Positions 34,301 through 45,600 are shown, counted from the stretch's first letter. The stretch is 64,000 nt of DNA from Cardinalis cardinalis (GCA_014549065.1 JACDOX010000023.1:4662808-4726807); one strand, 5' to 3'. The notes: generated by a model from the letters alone, not told the origin. A program made the numbers and translations.

Positions 34301-37300
34301 GCATTGCTTCCAGTGCTTCCTGATGGCCCCTCCGTGCAGGGTCCTTGCACTGTGTAGCTTACAGAGACAGGGGAAATATACACTTGTCTTCCCAAAGTGA
34401 CAACATCACATGAATTGTATTCTTTGATTTTCATCAGCTTAAAAAAACCCCAGGCTGCTTTCCATGTGTGTCATAGCTGAGAGTTGTTCTTCAGCTGTGT
34501 AGGGAAGGATGGATGTAATACCTCTACATGGATAAAACTGTGCTTCCAGATCCACAGGCCTTTTACAGCCACTGGCAATTCAGACTCCCCTGCCTTAGAT
34601 GTGGAAGAGCTGAGTTCTAGCTGTAGTGCTCCATGCCAGGAAGCTGACAACTGTGAAAGCCTATACGTAACCCAGATTAGTCACATATTTATGATCATTG
34701 CTTTTTAAATAGGCTCCCAGACTACTGTCTCAGCATTTATTTATTTATTTTAAAGCACCTAACAAAGACATTAGACTAACCTTCTAAAGATAACTTCAAG
34801 ATACGTTAGCAGCAGATGATTTCACAGCAAGCTTTTATTTTTACATGTTCATTCACACTCAGTCCATGATGCTGTACTTCGGGCTTCATCACCGAGAGCT
34901 CCTTGTTTAGTGCATAGATAATTATAGTTGTGATGGGCTCAGCTGCTTCAGGCTTCTTCACCTCCTAGATTCTCTTTGGGGAACAGTTTCATTTTTGAGT
35001 TTCTGATAGTGCTTCTGCAGTTGCTGGAGTGATCAAGTATTTCTGGAGAGGAATGAGTGTCACTGGGCTTGGAGACTCTCCAGTTGAGGTGGTTTCCTGA
35101 AAAAGCTNCTGGGCGTGTGGCTGCTCTACAGTGACTGATCTCTCCTTGGCAGCTTTGCTTTTCCAGGACAGAAAGACAGGGAGTGTACAGGTGGCCTTGC
35201 AGTGGCTTCAGCACCTGTAACCCGCTCAGTGGTTCTGTTCTGCTGCTCTGCATCAAGAGCAAATTATATATAAACTCTAAAGTAAACCCTGGGTCACCCT
35301 GATGGAAGATGCAGGACCCAGACACAGTGTGATGAGCTGTGAGCCCTGAAGGGGGAATGGCATCCCCAGGTCAGGGATGAGCTGAATGATACATCCCAGC
35401 ACATGCAGCAGTTGATATAAGGGGAGAAATAAAGAAGAGAAATGGGGTATTCTCTTCTCCATATTGGTGGATCTCTGAGAACCTGATGGAGAGAGAGGCC
35501 TTTGTGTTACACACAGAATAGGAAGGAGTCAGGTTTGCTGGGCTTTAGGCTGGGATCCAAGCTAAAGAATGGCTGTGCTTATCAACACTGTTTTGTTTCT
35601 TTGTGGATTTCTTACGTGCTGTAATTACAGCTTTCTTGAGCTTGCTGGGGAGGGGGAGAGAAGCCTTTTGCTCCAGTGTGAGGCGCCAGGGGCAGAATAA
35701 CACATTCATTTGAAAGGCTTCACCTGCTGATGACAAGCTGTTATTACAGCTTGGGGTTTTTCAACAGTAAAATTATATGGGCCTGCTGGGAGAAATCTCC
35801 CACTGAAGGATATGGAGTGTGAACTAGAGTATCTTGGCTGGATTGTTTCTGAAGGACAAAGGCTGAAGCTGTGCTTAAGGATAGAAGAGGATTTCAGAGC
35901 CACAAACATTTAACTTCTCATGCTTGCCCCTTCAGCTTTATTAGGGAAATGTTAGTGGTGGCTGCCAGCAAGCCCAGGATAGCCTTTCAGCCTGGAAATG
36001 CAGCTGCAAGGCAGGTGGGGCACATTGCAGGACAGGTGGCAGTGCAGTACCCAGTGCATGCCTGCTGGGAGGATGGTGTGTAGTCAAATTGCAGCTTGTT
36101 AACTNAGCTGTGCAGCAGTCGCTGTGCTCTTAGCCCACAGCTGGTGTGATCCTGCATGGATACAGAGCATATAGATAGGGCAGTGTCAATCTCTCTGGTG
36201 AGTCTGAAGCTTTACTGTGTGCACTAGCCCATCCTCTGAAGTCCCAAAGCAGCAGGGTGCAGTANATTGCAGACCTGTGCTGGAACAGGCAGTGAAGTGT
36301 TTCATCCTCACTAGGAGTTCCTGGAGCTGAAGGGGTTTGGGAGAGTTGCTGTGAGTTTGGAAGGGAGGGTCAGGCAGTAGCCTGGAGAATCTCTGCTCCT
36401 GAATGTCAGCTCACCACATATATTTTCTTTCAATTTCATGTTGAGCCTTAACATGCATGCTCTGTGACTGGCTGGCAACACTGGCCTTGTGTACTTCCAG
36501 CCCAGTGTAGCTGCTGAAAGGGAAATTCTGCTAGTGTGTNTTATCAGGATGTGCAGGGGGGCAGGAGTACATTGGGATGTGTCGAATCAGGCAGCTCCAG
36601 TGCAGACAGCTCATGAGTGCTGTGTGCCCAGCTGCTGGGCACAGCTTGCTCACCCTCGTGGTCAGGGTGCTTTGGATAGGAGGTGTGATCTGATGGGCCA
36701 GTAAAGCAGGGGCCCCTGGCCTCAGAGGGCATGTTTGGCATAAGGTCATTTGCCAGCCAAGGAGAATGGGATCTGTGGTGCCTCTGGTCCAAGTCTTGTC
36801 TTTTCCTGAAACTTAGGGAGGACAGTCTGTTTGTAGCTAAAAGCTACAGACAGTTGTGGANGGGTGGAAATGGGCATGTCATCAGGGTGTACAGTCACTC
36901 CCCATCCCTCCTGCATAATCAGACAAGGTACTACCATCCAGGCATGCTTTAATTAAAACCATATTGTAACCCTAATTAAAGGGAGGGAGAAAAAGGTGTG
37001 ANGAGAATCACTAAATTGGAGAGAAGGGGGAAGGAAGGACACTGGAAGTTTCATACAGTGCATCTCTTGCTGGTCTCTGACTCCTACACAAGCTCTAAGG
37101 GATGCAGCTTGTAGCTTGTTTACTTGTTAGTCAAATCCCATCTGCTCTGAAGGAATAATGAGGAAAAATGCAAACTATCTTAGAGTGATTTCTTTTAAGT
37201 GTGATCCCTTCCTGCAAATGAGAGAGACCAGTGAAGACTTCTTCTCTTTTGTGAATTACTTAAATTGAGACAAACACAAGGCAGGGTGCAGGGCAGTACT

Positions 37301-38712
37301 GCAGTGAGGATGGTGAGGTTATTATGAGAGGTGCTTAGCTAAAAGGCAAAGCAACAGGTTTCATTCAATGTGCCACTAGGCAGAAGAACGTTAGATGCCT
37401 CAAATGCTGTGCAGATTCTCAACAGGGATCTGGTGTTAGCTCTTAAAAAGAAAAAAATCCTTGTTGAATTGAGCAATTAAAAAATATTTCAGAGGCTCTG
37501 TTGCACACATGCATGTGTGAGCTATACACTCTCAGTTCTTGGGGCTGCAGCAGTACAGCTCTTCCCTGTGTGTGCCCCAGCAGTGTGCCACAGGCAGGGC
37601 TGGGCTTTCCCTGGTTTCCAGCCTGCCTGTGGCACTGCTGCCTGCCCTGAGCCTCTCCAGTGGGAATGGGCTGGCAGCCTGTAGCCGGGAGATAAGGGCC
37701 AGCCTGACTGTGCAAACTCAGGGGTCACATCTGCTCCAGAGAGAGCAAAGAGGAAGCATACAGAGCTGGAAACCAGGGCTGAGGAGCTGAAAGCACTGGA
37801 GCCATGATGAGCCTCCCATTGTACTGCTGGGGCTTTAGCTGTGTTTCTGCAGGGAAGCAGACGTGCTATGGAGTACTAGAGAAATGTGTGCTTTAAACAA
37901 TGTCTGTCTTCAGAAAAGCAAACACATGGCTCAGTGTGAAAGCGGCCAAGAGCCTGCAATAAATTCTCAGATTAGACACTTCCAGACTATAAATTAGCTG
38001 GATAGTTTTGGTTTGACAACTTTGTTGCAGGGGCTTTTCCATTGCTTGCTAAAAAGAGAGAGACTGATAGCTCAAGGTTTCCTTTGGTTCAGAATGTTGG
38101 AATACTTAAATGGCCTTACAGCTTCCGTGTGTGTGTGATTGCTCAGGTGACTGGTATCAGAATGCTGGATGCCAGGAGGCTGAAGGGAGTCCACCCTGTG
38201 TTTTCTGTTTGGTGGGCTCCAGCCCTCCACACAGACCCAGCCAGGAGGAGGGGGCAGGCTGGGGGAGAGCCAACACGCAGTGCCCATGTGAGAGGCCCTG
38301 CCTGTTTGCTCTCAGCTCTTGGCTTTGTTCTAAAAGCTGGAATCCTGCTTCGGAGTGGATGACAGGTGGGGTGTGTCTAGTCNTAGCTACTCATTTAGGG
38401 CCTCTCTCAAGTCAGGAGGAGGGAGTGCTTCAGGCTCACATCCTAAATCCCAGGCACAGCTTGTCAGAGGCAACACACGGATAGCTCTATCACAGTAGCT
38501 CCTGTAGCAGATTTACCAGGACTGTGTTTAAGACGACAGCATGAACTCTATCCACCCTCCCTGTGGCTGCTGAGCTCTCCACGCCTGCACGGCCGTGCGG
38601 GATCGCTGGTCAGCAGCGCCCTCTTCCCTCCCCTGTGCGCAGGCCAGCGGTGCTGGACAAGAAAGGAGACCTGGCTGCACTCAACGAGGTGGGCTACCAG
38701 CTCCGCATCTGA
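7159..38712 (+). CDS. VASH2: Vasohibin-2, tubulin carboxypeptidase (7 visible coding exons, N-terminus in gap)
   Basis: VASH2 is a transglutaminase-like cysteine protease that, with its chaperone SVBP, removes the C-terminal tyrosine of alpha-tubulin; it is also described as pro-angiogenic. Coding exons joined in phase: 7159-7343, 12446-12534, 14821-14877, 23230-23304, 31852-32233, 34025-34140, 38643-38712, giving about 323 visible residues against about 355 in human. The missing 30-35 residues should lie in the gap at 6709-7123. The catalytic residues known for the family are present: Cys in SLPIKCLEA (exon 4), His in NYFHHVVLG and Ser in GSLGMSRR (both exon 5). VASH2 is preferred over VASH1 because of FLVNKSGFP, GQPSVERFP, GIYCNGRYGSLG and the C-terminus NEVGYQLRI, all closer to VASH2. 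The C-terminal tail is basic and Ser/Pro-rich. Introns 2 and 4 have U12-type signals. No N falls in the visible coding sequence. Confidence 0.96.
7374..7408 (+). repeat. Second copy of the 35-bp duplicate (intron 1)
   Basis: This lies 30 bases after the exon 1 donor and is probably the genuine location of the sequence repeated at 7124-7158. Confidence 0.8.
11030..11105. promoter_or_regulatory. Candidate non-coding element in VASH2 intron 1
   Basis: A compact AT-rich segment with TAATGA twice and CATGATTAAG, i.e. homeodomain-type motifs, in GC-moderate surroundings and without repeat similarity. Conservation is unknown; this is only a candidate. Confidence 0.2.
12446..12534 (+). CDS. VASH2: VASH2 coding exon 2
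   Basis: An 89-base exon after the acceptor TGTCCAG. It encodes PSVPPVPNYKLSMSIPEWLQ and then AIQTYMKML plus CA of a split Gln codon. The match is to the segment before the core catalytic domain of vasohibins, including the conserved PNY and SIP-WL motifs. The donor is GTATCCTTCT, which resembles the U12 class rather than GTRAGT. Confidence 0.93.
12535..14820 (+). other. VASH2: VASH2 intron 2, likely U12-type
   Basis: The donor is GTATCCTTCTCC (U12 consensus GTATCCTTT). The 3' end has TTTCCCTTAACAGACAAAATACAG, in which CCCTTAAC matches the U12 branch consensus TTCCTTRAC, with the branch A about 14 bases from the splice site. There is no strong polypyrimidine tract next to the acceptor. Phase 2. 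A long antisense frame at 12805-13710 lies within it and is not considered real. Confidence 0.85.
14821..14877 (+). CDS. VASH2: VASH2 coding exon 3
   Basis: A short 57-base exon encoding YNHTGTQFFEIRKSRPLS plus the first two bases of a Gly codon. The first base completes the Gln codon split by intron 2. NHTGTQFFEI is highly conserved in vasohibins. The donor is GTAAGT, an ordinary U2 site. The acceptor CAG is preceded by CCCTTAAC, a near-consensus U12 branch point. Confidence 0.93.
16550..16818 (+). mobile_element. CR1 LINE 3' fragment
   Basis: It matches the avian CR1 3' end in sense orientation: CCCAGTGACAGGACAAGGAG, GGAAGTTCCATCTAA, CTTTGAGGCTGACAGAGCAC, GAACAGGCTGCCCA, TGGAGTCTCCTTCTG and AGAGGTCCCTTCCAACCCC, then a degraded TTCTGTG tail. 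It is 5'-truncated, as nearly all CR1 copies are. Confidence 0.92.
20555..20630 (+). repeat. C/A-rich low-complexity block
   Basis: Runs of A separated by CC (ACAAAAAAACCCCACCAAAA and similar). It has no coding likelihood. Confidence 0.7.
23230..23304 (+). CDS. VASH2: VASH2 coding exon 4 (catalytic cysteine)
   Basis: A 75-base exon after acceptor TTCTAG. It encodes LMETAREMTRESLPIKCLEA followed by VILG, then two bases of an Ile codon. The Cys is the family nucleophile. The donor GTATCCTTTC matches the U12 consensus; phase 2. Confidence 0.94.
24288..25390 (-). mobile_element. CR1 LINE with reverse-transcriptase fragment
   Basis: The 3' end is on the left in antisense form (ATCACAGAATAGCCTGAGTT, GAAAGGGACCCAC). 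CR1 3' UTR text follows (GGCTCCTGTCACTGGCACCA, AGAGCAGAGATCAGTGCC). The right end, read on the minus strand, retains degraded RT coding: a KAF-IV--SILLNK motif and TSGLPQGS, matching the CR1 KAFDTVSHSILLEKL and TSGVPQGSVLGP region. The YADD-type box is not preserved and stop codons are present. It lies in VASH2 intron 4, opposite to the gene. Confidence 0.9.
26111..26349. mobile_element. 239-bp element with long terminal inverted repeats
   Basis: The left end, TGTCACAGACATATTTTATG and onward to 26160, is the near-exact reverse complement of 26301-26349 (about 49 bp, a handful of differences near GGTAGG versus GTTAGG). An inner inverted pair, CTGTGATTGG and CCAATCACAG, gives two opposed CCAAT boxes. 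No ORF. No clear target-site duplication (GGCA left, GGGA right). It could be a non-autonomous foldback or MITE-like element, or an LTR whose copies recombined head to head; I associate its inner sequence with dispersed passerine repeats from memory only. Confidence 0.75.
28430..28660 (-). mobile_element. Degraded CR1 fragment
   Basis: Antisense CR1-like text shared with 24935-25125: CTGCAG-cc-CTCTGCCCTTGA followed by GGAGTCAACAGCTCTTC and AATTTGGTG, then AAGATGTTGAAGAGACC and GGATGGAGCCCTGCAGA. The reading frame is gone. Confidence 0.75.
31852..32233 (+). CDS. VASH2: VASH2 coding exon 5 (catalytic His and Ser)
   Basis: The largest coding exon (382 bases), starting with the base that completes Ile and reading YLTNGQPSVERFPISFKTHF onward. 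It contains the catalytic His in NYFHHVVLG and Ser in GMSRRSD, then the helical part FEFEDSYKKYLHSVKKVKIG and VPHEPHSFQPIEWKQLVLN, ending RDMRMK. The donor is GTAGGT. One residue differs from both human paralogues as I remember them: His replaces Tyr in SFKTHFSG. Reading on into the intron gives a spurious extended ORF to 32413. Confidence 0.96.
32234..34024 (+). other. VASH2: VASH2 intron 5
   Basis: U2-type: donor GTAGGT, acceptor CACAG. No repeats or exons recognised. Confidence 0.85.
34025..34140 (+). CDS. VASH2: VASH2 coding exon 6 (basic Ser/Arg tail)
   Basis: A 116-base exon following acceptor CACAG and ending at donor GTGAGT. It encodes ILKPSSAHSPMKERPRGKSL, then SPRRRQGSPQRRACRRDK and two bases of Ser. 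This is the disordered basic tail downstream of the catalytic core, rich in SP sites. Its GC content is markedly higher than the flanking introns. Confidence 0.94.
34141..38642 (+). other. VASH2: VASH2 intron 6
   Basis: U2-type: donor GTGAGT, acceptor GCGCAG; phase 2. A TTTA run lies at about 34738-34752. No exon or clear mobile element was seen. Confidence 0.85.
38643..38712 (+). CDS. VASH2: VASH2 final coding exon and stop
   Basis: The acceptor GCGCAG precedes a base that completes TCG (Ser). The exon then encodes PAVLDKKGDLAALNEVGYQL followed by RI and TGA at 38710-38712. The ending NEVGYQ-RI is the family C-terminus. The linker is one residue shorter than human VASH2 as I remember it. 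Confidence 0.95.
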
Positions 38713-38824
38713 CACGGCCGTGCCACGGGCTCCAGAGGGCTTCCCGCTGCTGCCGCTGCACTTTACCTGCACCCCCTTGGAAGGAAAAAGGAATGGGACT
38801 GGTTTTTAATTTATGTACTCTCAC

Positions 38825-38830
38825 AATAAA
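38825..38830 (+). terminator. VASH2: Proximal poly(A) signal of VASH2
   Basis: AATAAA lies 113 bases after the stop codon and is followed by AGTTTGACC, then a GT-rich run (GGGGGTAATTGTTTTTGGTGG) within about 40 bases, as expected for a downstream element. Confidence 0.6.
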
Positions 38831-41033
38831 AGTTTGACCTAGAAAATAGGGGGTAATTGTTTTTGGTGGCGGTATTTATTTCAATTTATAGAAAAGGCAT
38901 CAGTGAAGAGAACCTAAAATTAGATTTGCCAGGATATGAGATTTTTTTTCTCTCCCATCATGTAGCAGGTGACTTCAGTGGTGTGTTTCTTCAAATACCA
39001 TTTCCCTGTAAAAGTGTTAATTGNACTTGGCCTTGTGCTGGGTGATTGCATTGGAGTAACTAACGAATCATATTCTTAGTATTAAGATGTGCTGGGGTGC
39101 AGTGCAATTAAAAAAAAATCATATTCACTATTAATCTTTAATTCAGCAATAAAAGCAAGCAGTGAAGAAGTGGCATAAGTTTTTAAAGTACCAGTATTAC
39201 CTCACTAGACTTAATAGATATGCAAAACTGTCAGTATTATTGTTTTCTAACCGATTTGTACTGTTTCCCAGCATTACTGGGAGTATTAAAGCAGCACTGG
39301 ATGTTTTACTGCCACCTCTATTATTATTTTCTGTGCGTTGCCGAAAGATGTTAAGTAATAGTAATATGCAACTGTATTCTTAACACTGACATCTTGTTAG
39401 GCAAGATACAAGGGTTGAGGTTTTTTAAATGATGATAATTGATGAATAATGAATTTTTAAACTTTCATAATTTTTTTTATACTTTTGTCACAAGCTTTTA
39501 GTCTTTCTGAACTACACCGCTGAAGCACAAAACATAGAGATTGCTGTTTTGTAGAGACAAGCTTTTTTCTCATATATGTAGTACCTGGAATAATGGAAAA
39601 ACTGTGGGAATTGCTAACCTGAGTCTATGTGCTTTTTTCTCCACATTTATGTGCAAATTTGAACCTTGTCTTTGAAAGGCTGGGCAGTCTCTGATGGTGA
39701 TGCCTTGACACCTTGTATTAAATCAGGCATGGCAGGCTGAAGTCCAACCTGCCGTGCTGTGCAGGGAGTTTTCCTGCACATGTTGTAGTAACAACTGCTT
39801 AGTCAGACTTGAATAAGGAAGTATGACTGAAATAGATGAAAATCAAGCTTCTCTGCTTCCTCCCTGTTCAGCTGTATTGTTGTAAGACTTGGCTAAGGAC
39901 CTGTGATGGACAGCAGTGTTCTCAAGTGATGCAGTAAGACTCGCTGGGGTCCACCATTTGACTCAGTGAAGTTCTCTGGAAGCATTTGAGTGCTGCATTC
40001 CTGGAAATGTTTCATTAGGTGCCTAAATATAAACTGGATTATTGTACATGTCCAGCCTCTACCCTTTGTGCTGTGCTCATAGATGATGCTGCCATGGGCC
40101 TGGTGTAGCTCCCCTCCTGGGCACTTACTTTTTTGGGATCTCGATGAAGATGGATGCTGTTACAGACTGACAGTAATGCTTATTCAAATGGAATTATGTA
40201 AGCTCCTAGGACACTACCATCAGCCAGAAAATGAATGAATGTAGAAGGAAAGAATTGCTTGTTCACAGACCTCATTGCTCAAAAAACTGAATTTCACCTG
40301 CCTAAGACAGGAAGAAAAAGCCAAGACCTAGCAACCTTCTNCAGCCCATGAAAGGCTTTCTGCTGGTTAAGAGTTCAAAAGCTCTAGAAAGAGAACTTTT
40401 CAAAAGTGTGACACCTCTTTATCCAGGTTTACCATATCAATATCAGGAAGGCCTTTCCCATCCCTCTTTCTTTAAACTTTTCCACTCCTATGTTCACAGT
40501 AAGGATTTTTTTGGTTAAGGAGTGAAGCTGAAGAGAGGGAAATACTCTTTTGGTAGGAATTCTTGTGTAAGTTGACATCAGCTACAGAGTTTTGGTTTCA
40601 AACTTTGTGCTGCCCAGTGTCTTGTGACCTAAATATTTTTTTTAATGACTTCTCATGGATAAAATGATGTCAAAAAACTTTTGATCAGCTGTATCCTATA
40701 GCACAATGTTATCTCATATGTTGCAACTTTTTTCTATGAAACCATGGTTTACTTCAGCTCAAATAATGATTGTATATAGTTTCCACCCTTGTCCAGCACA
40801 CTTTATTTTCTCTTAACTGATACTGAAGCTTTTTAATGCTGTAGAGGTGTGTTGACAAATTGCTTTTGGTCCTTGTTTAAAGTTCTGCTGAAATATTCTC
40901 TTGAAACTTGCTTATGATGGCATTTGTCTTAAGTGTGGTTCAAGTGACAGCAAAGTGGTCAAATAGTATAGAAAAACATGCATGAGTTTTTGGGCTTTTT
41001 CTCATCACTTGTATATGCACAGCATGAAACTTN

Positions 41034-41039
41034 AATAAA
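41034..41039 (+). terminator. VASH2: Distal poly(A) signal of VASH2
   Basis: AATAAA is followed by AGTATCATGGTAG and then T-rich and GT-rich sequence (TGTGTGG with long T runs) within 40 bases. This would give a 3' UTR of about 2.3 kb. Confidence 0.5.
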
Positions 41040-41050
41040 AGTATCATGGT

Positions 41051-41859
41051 AGTCTTTTTTTTATGACTTATGTGTGGTTTTTTTTTTTGTTTTTGCTCTT
41101 AACAAGAGTTGCTACAACTGAACAATGTTTTTAGCTGTAATGTGGATGTACCCAGAAATTTGTTGCCTCTGTCTAAGTATGCTGGCATCTATGAGGTTAC
41201 TCAGATGCCTGAAACCAGACAGCATCCAGGATCAAACAGGTTGTCATCCTCAGCATCAACCTGACTGTTAACAGGCAGAAGAAAGATCTTCAGTTGCAAC
41301 TACCTATGACTATGACAAAAGTAGCCTCTTCCAAATTTTCAGCAATGTAAGCTGAATGTTTTAGCAGGTGCTCATATTTTGTAATGGACTGAGGAGCTTC
41401 TTTAATTGCAGTTGTCTGCAGTCAGGGAAAGGCAACACAGATGAAAATTCCACAAGTGCTTCTGGGAGACAAATGTATCTGAATGGGTGCAGGTTTTCCA
41501 GCACTACACTGAAGCACAATTCTTACTTCACAGTTGGTTCTACATACACATCCATGTGTTGTTTGACCAAATGACAAGATTTGTTTCCAGCCCCTCTACG
41601 TTTCCTACTCAGGCAATCTGGTGGTTTTTTAATTACTTTGTAAATTNTATTTTATAGAGAATGTTTATGAGTGCATTGTGAGAGTAAATATAAAACCATG
41701 ATAATTTAATAACCTCAGGATCTGTCATTTCAAGATACAACCAGGCCTTTTTAAACCCCCCCCCCCCGTCACCAGTTCTTCAATAGGTATGAAACCTTAA
41801 AATGTCAAGGGCTAATTTTTTTGCTCCTGTATAGATCAGTTAAGTTTCCTGTGATGTGG
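41051..41859. other. Short spacer between convergent genes
   Basis: About 0.8 kb between the two putative poly(A) sites. It has a C-run at 41757-41767. No gene or mobile element recognised. Confidence 0.5.
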
Positions 41860-42506
41860 TGTGCTCATTAAGCTTAGCTTTATTTCAGATATTTTAAAAA
41901 ATATTTCAGTGAATGCTACCTATATTTAGGCCCATAGAATTTTAAGCAGCAAATTCTTAAAGCGTAAGTATTTGCCTTATGAACTTTGAAAGGAAGAAAG
42001 GTAATCTTGCAGCCTCTGCATTGACAACACTGAGTAAATTCCTTTGCAGAAGTGTTAAGATGGAAGTGACCACAAAGCACCTTTGTAGTAAAACATTATT
42101 TTGAACTAATTTTAAAATGCTGCAGACACACAGATACCTTCCCCTCTGCTTGAAGAAACACACAGTTCTCAGATAGTCCTTTTTACTGTGATTTACAATA
42201 AAAATCATTTACAACATATTTGTGAAAAATAATGCCATTTGGAATCTGGTACAGATGTTTTCCTTTATCAAAGAGGAAGCTAATGTAAAATCCTTTTTCT
42301 CCCTATAAGACTTGGTAAATTAAGCATTTTTTTTTAAAAAAGAAGTCCCTTTAGAAAGTCTACTTTACACAACACTAATAAATCAGCATGCAGGCAAACT
42401 TATTTAAACTGGACCAGCAGTGCTTGAATTTTAAAAAAATAATAATAATCATCCCATGAGAGAGAAGGTAAAGGGAACTTTACCTGCAGCACAAGTCCTT
42501 TGGATA
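41860..42506 (-). other. ANGEL2: ANGEL2 3' UTR (inferred)
   Basis: AT-rich non-coding sequence after the stop, ending near the minus-strand AATAAA at 41884-41879. The end is inferred from this signal alone. Confidence 0.5.
41879..41884 (-). terminator. ANGEL2: Candidate ANGEL2 poly(A) signal
   Basis: The plus strand TTTATT reads AATAAA on the minus strand, about 620 bases after the stop. It is the first canonical signal I found going downstream. Confidence 0.5.
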
Positions 42507-42661
42507 TTACCGTTCAATAAGCCTGAACTCTGCTAGCAGTGGCAGGTGGTCAGAAGAGTTATTTTCATTGGGAAGACCATTAACAGTCCAAAGATCTTTC
42601 TCTGTTACAAGTGCCAGTCTGCCAAGAAGTTTCAGACCTCCACAAAAAGAATCCTCTGCTC
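42507..42661 (-). CDS. ANGEL2: ANGEL2 final coding exon and stop
   Basis: 155 bases after acceptor TAACAG: AEDSFCGGLKLLGRLALVTE, then KDLWTVNGLPNENNSSDHLP and LLAEFRLIER with TAA at 42509-42507. SDHLP carries the catalytic Asp-His pair. The C-terminus reads RLIER where human has RLEL. Confidence 0.96.
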
Positions 42662-45600
42662 CTGTTAGAAAAAACAAATCAAAGGCAATGTTAATCAGTG
42701 TGAGCTAAATATCACATGTTCATACAGATATAGAAGGAGGAAAGCAGAATGGCAGCAGCAATGATGCACAGTTGTTACTGTTCCATGCAAAATCACCAAT
42801 ACAACAGTTCCCTGAGGAATGCCACTTGTCTCCACCTGGACATTGAGGCACTGATGGCAGCTGTTTGTTTCCAGCCAATTCATGGAGTGGTGCAGCCACC
42901 AAATCCATCTCTCCAGCTGCTGGGCAGGACCATGTCAAGTGCCTTGCACAAGCCTAGTGAGATGCTCAGTTGCTCTACCTTTTCCACAGTTACTGTAACC
43001 CTGCCACTCAAGGCCACTGGATTTGTCAGTCATGATTTGCCCATCATCAAAGAGCAATCAGCTTCTCAGCTCAGGTGGAGAAATTTCACTGAAATCCTTT
43101 CATGATGTGTAAAATTTAGATTTCCTGAGCTATGTATTCAAGTTGGACAACTACTCAGCAACCCTACCTATTGCTTTCAGCGTACAGAGATGATCCTGGG
43201 CAAGTTGAGTGCTTTCAGGACCAGTACAAACTGCAGCTGTAACTTTTGACAGAAATACTTTCTGTGTGAAAGCTCTCAGCAAATTCAGAACTTCCTGGCT
43301 GACCCTGGTACTGGCNTCCCAAGAGATACTTTAAAGGACTATCCAGCAACTGCTGAACTCCTCAGAGTTCAAACAGCTTCATCCTTTGCTATCTGCCAGC
43401 TTTCCAGCCCTTCAACAACCCAGCAGCTGTTTGCTGCTTTAAAGAAAAGCTTTTTCNCTGCAAAGATCTCTTGGCAGCTCTGAGCACATGTCCACCTGGT
43501 CTTGAGACAAATTTATCATTTGGGACAGTACCTGTGTATCTACAAAGGAGCAGTTTGTTCCCACAGAGAACTTGGTCTGCATGCAGTGGTTAATGTCACT
43601 CAGAACACTCAGCAAAACTGTGGCCTGCAGGACTCAGGTAGATACTGAACCCTGGTTACAGGAAATCCTGGCAGGTGGATTTTTTATACCAAATATTTGG
43701 ATAAACATGACAGAATAAAGCATGANTATTTTAAAATAAAACCCTTTAAATGGAGAAACCCAATCCATGAGCCTAGACCACATTTAAAATTCACTTGTAC
43801 AGACTTTGCCAGCTTTAAATACAGAGACCCAGATCATTAGAAAACTGAAAATCCAAACCATGGCTTAATTTCTAAGAGCTCATGAATAAAAATGATACTT
43901 GTTTAAGTAGTTGGAAAATTCAAGTTTGGTTCCATTCTGTGCTCTGATGTGAGAACAATCTATTTGAAAAACAAGTGCAAAAAGAAAACAGTGCTGTATC
44001 TCTGCTGGAGCAATGATGGTGCTAATGATGCAAAAAATATATAATGATGATGCAAAAAATATATAAACAGGTGAGTTAGGATTAAATTCTGTGCAGAATT
44101 GCATTCTGCAAACACACAGCACTCCACTAAATTACATGGCATTCAGAAGTAATTTAAATACTTCCCCTATTGTGGTTTTTCAGTCAAAGCTTTTGTATTT
44201 GCCATTTTACATTAAGGTAGTATTTACTGTGCACATTATGACAAGTGAGACTTGTGTGAATTGATTCAATGAATTTTAACAATCTAGTCTCAAGTTACAA
44301 GAGATGAAGGTGGTATTTTCATTCCACATACTGAAAAAAATCTTAATTTGGAAAAATCAGGGGCACTGTACAGTGGGACCAGGAATGGAATCCAGGTTTC
44401 TTTGCTCCAATGCAGAGACATTTATGTGCTAGCACTGCACTGATGTTTGTTGATGGCATGAAACACAGAACTCACGGGAGCATGGAAAGCAAACTGCTCA
44501 GAAGCACCCACAGAACGAGTCCCAGAGCAGTAAAGCATGGAGAAACACTGTGATACCATCACGAAATTCCCACAGAGGTACCACGACTTTCTTGCACCAT
44601 CTGGTGCCTTTTAGCTGCAACTGCAAACTGGAGAGTGACAGCTGGGCCCGTGCCAGTGACCGTGCTCACAGCAAAGGCCAAGAGTCTGTTACTTGGCACA
44701 AATTACTGCAAGACAAGCTGAGAAGTAAATTGCCAGGAAATGGTTCGTTTATCAGTTTTAATGCACATCACAAATTGCTGTTCATTGTGTTGATCAGATG
44801 ATTGGGAATACTGCCTTGCTGNAGGTCTGGCCTGCATTACTGACAACAGTACTTCTCAGGTGCTACTTCCACTGCTGCTTTCCTGTACCTCCAGCTTGTC
44901 CCCATGCTGAGACAGGAACCACAGAAATGTTCACTCAGATGAAAAGGGTGGCCCTGTGTGGCACTACAAGTCCAGCTGTGGTGAGCTGACAAGGCCANGT
45001 TTCTCAGGTAACAGCTGACATTCAAAGCCCTACCACGAACCTCTGAGGAACTTCCCATGGATGAAATCATCACTACAGCAAAACANATATTCTTGTTTAG
45101 CATTTATGAAAATGCAAAGTTGGTTTCTTCACCTGGCTGGTCAGCAGTATCATCATTTGCTGCAGAATAGAAAATATAATCCACGGTGACAGCACTTCGG
45201 GAATGACAAGTTGTCACTTCTGGAATCCCAGTTTCAGGGAAGTAATGAGAATACACTGAAGACAATTTAAAATGGTGCCGCAATTTCGAAGATGACCTAA
45301 AGAGACATCAAAGAAAAGAATTTTATTTTCTTCCATTATCAAGAAGGAATAAGCAATGAAGAAATACCAAATAGTTCCTGATTACAAACAAAATTAATTA
45401 TCTGGATATGCAAANCAGTGTTTCTCTCCTGCAAGCCATCCTGTAGCCTTTTGTTTGAGAGGCCTAAAACTCTGAAGGCAAAATGCAGGCAGCATTTTTG
45501 AGTAAAATTGCTGATCGGAACTGGTTTAGCTGACACTTTACTTAATAGATAGCTTTCAACTCTATATACATTATGTAANCATTTCCATGTCCTCACTCAG

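Larger units (their letters stand above)
38713..41050 (+). other. VASH2: VASH2 3' UTR (length inferred)
   Basis: Non-coding and increasingly AT-rich, with scattered ATTTA motifs. There are two candidate poly(A) signals: a proximal AATAAA at 38825-38830, only about 113 bases after the stop, and a distal one at 41034-41039 followed by a T-rich stretch. Which is used cannot be told from sequence. I see no gene or recognisable repeat here. Confidence 0.55.
42662..45132 (-). other. ANGEL2: ANGEL2 intron 8
   Basis: U2-type: donor GTGAAG, acceptor TAACAG. It contains the CR1 fragment 42765-43105 and a short tandem duplication at about 44024-44065. Confidence 0.85.
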
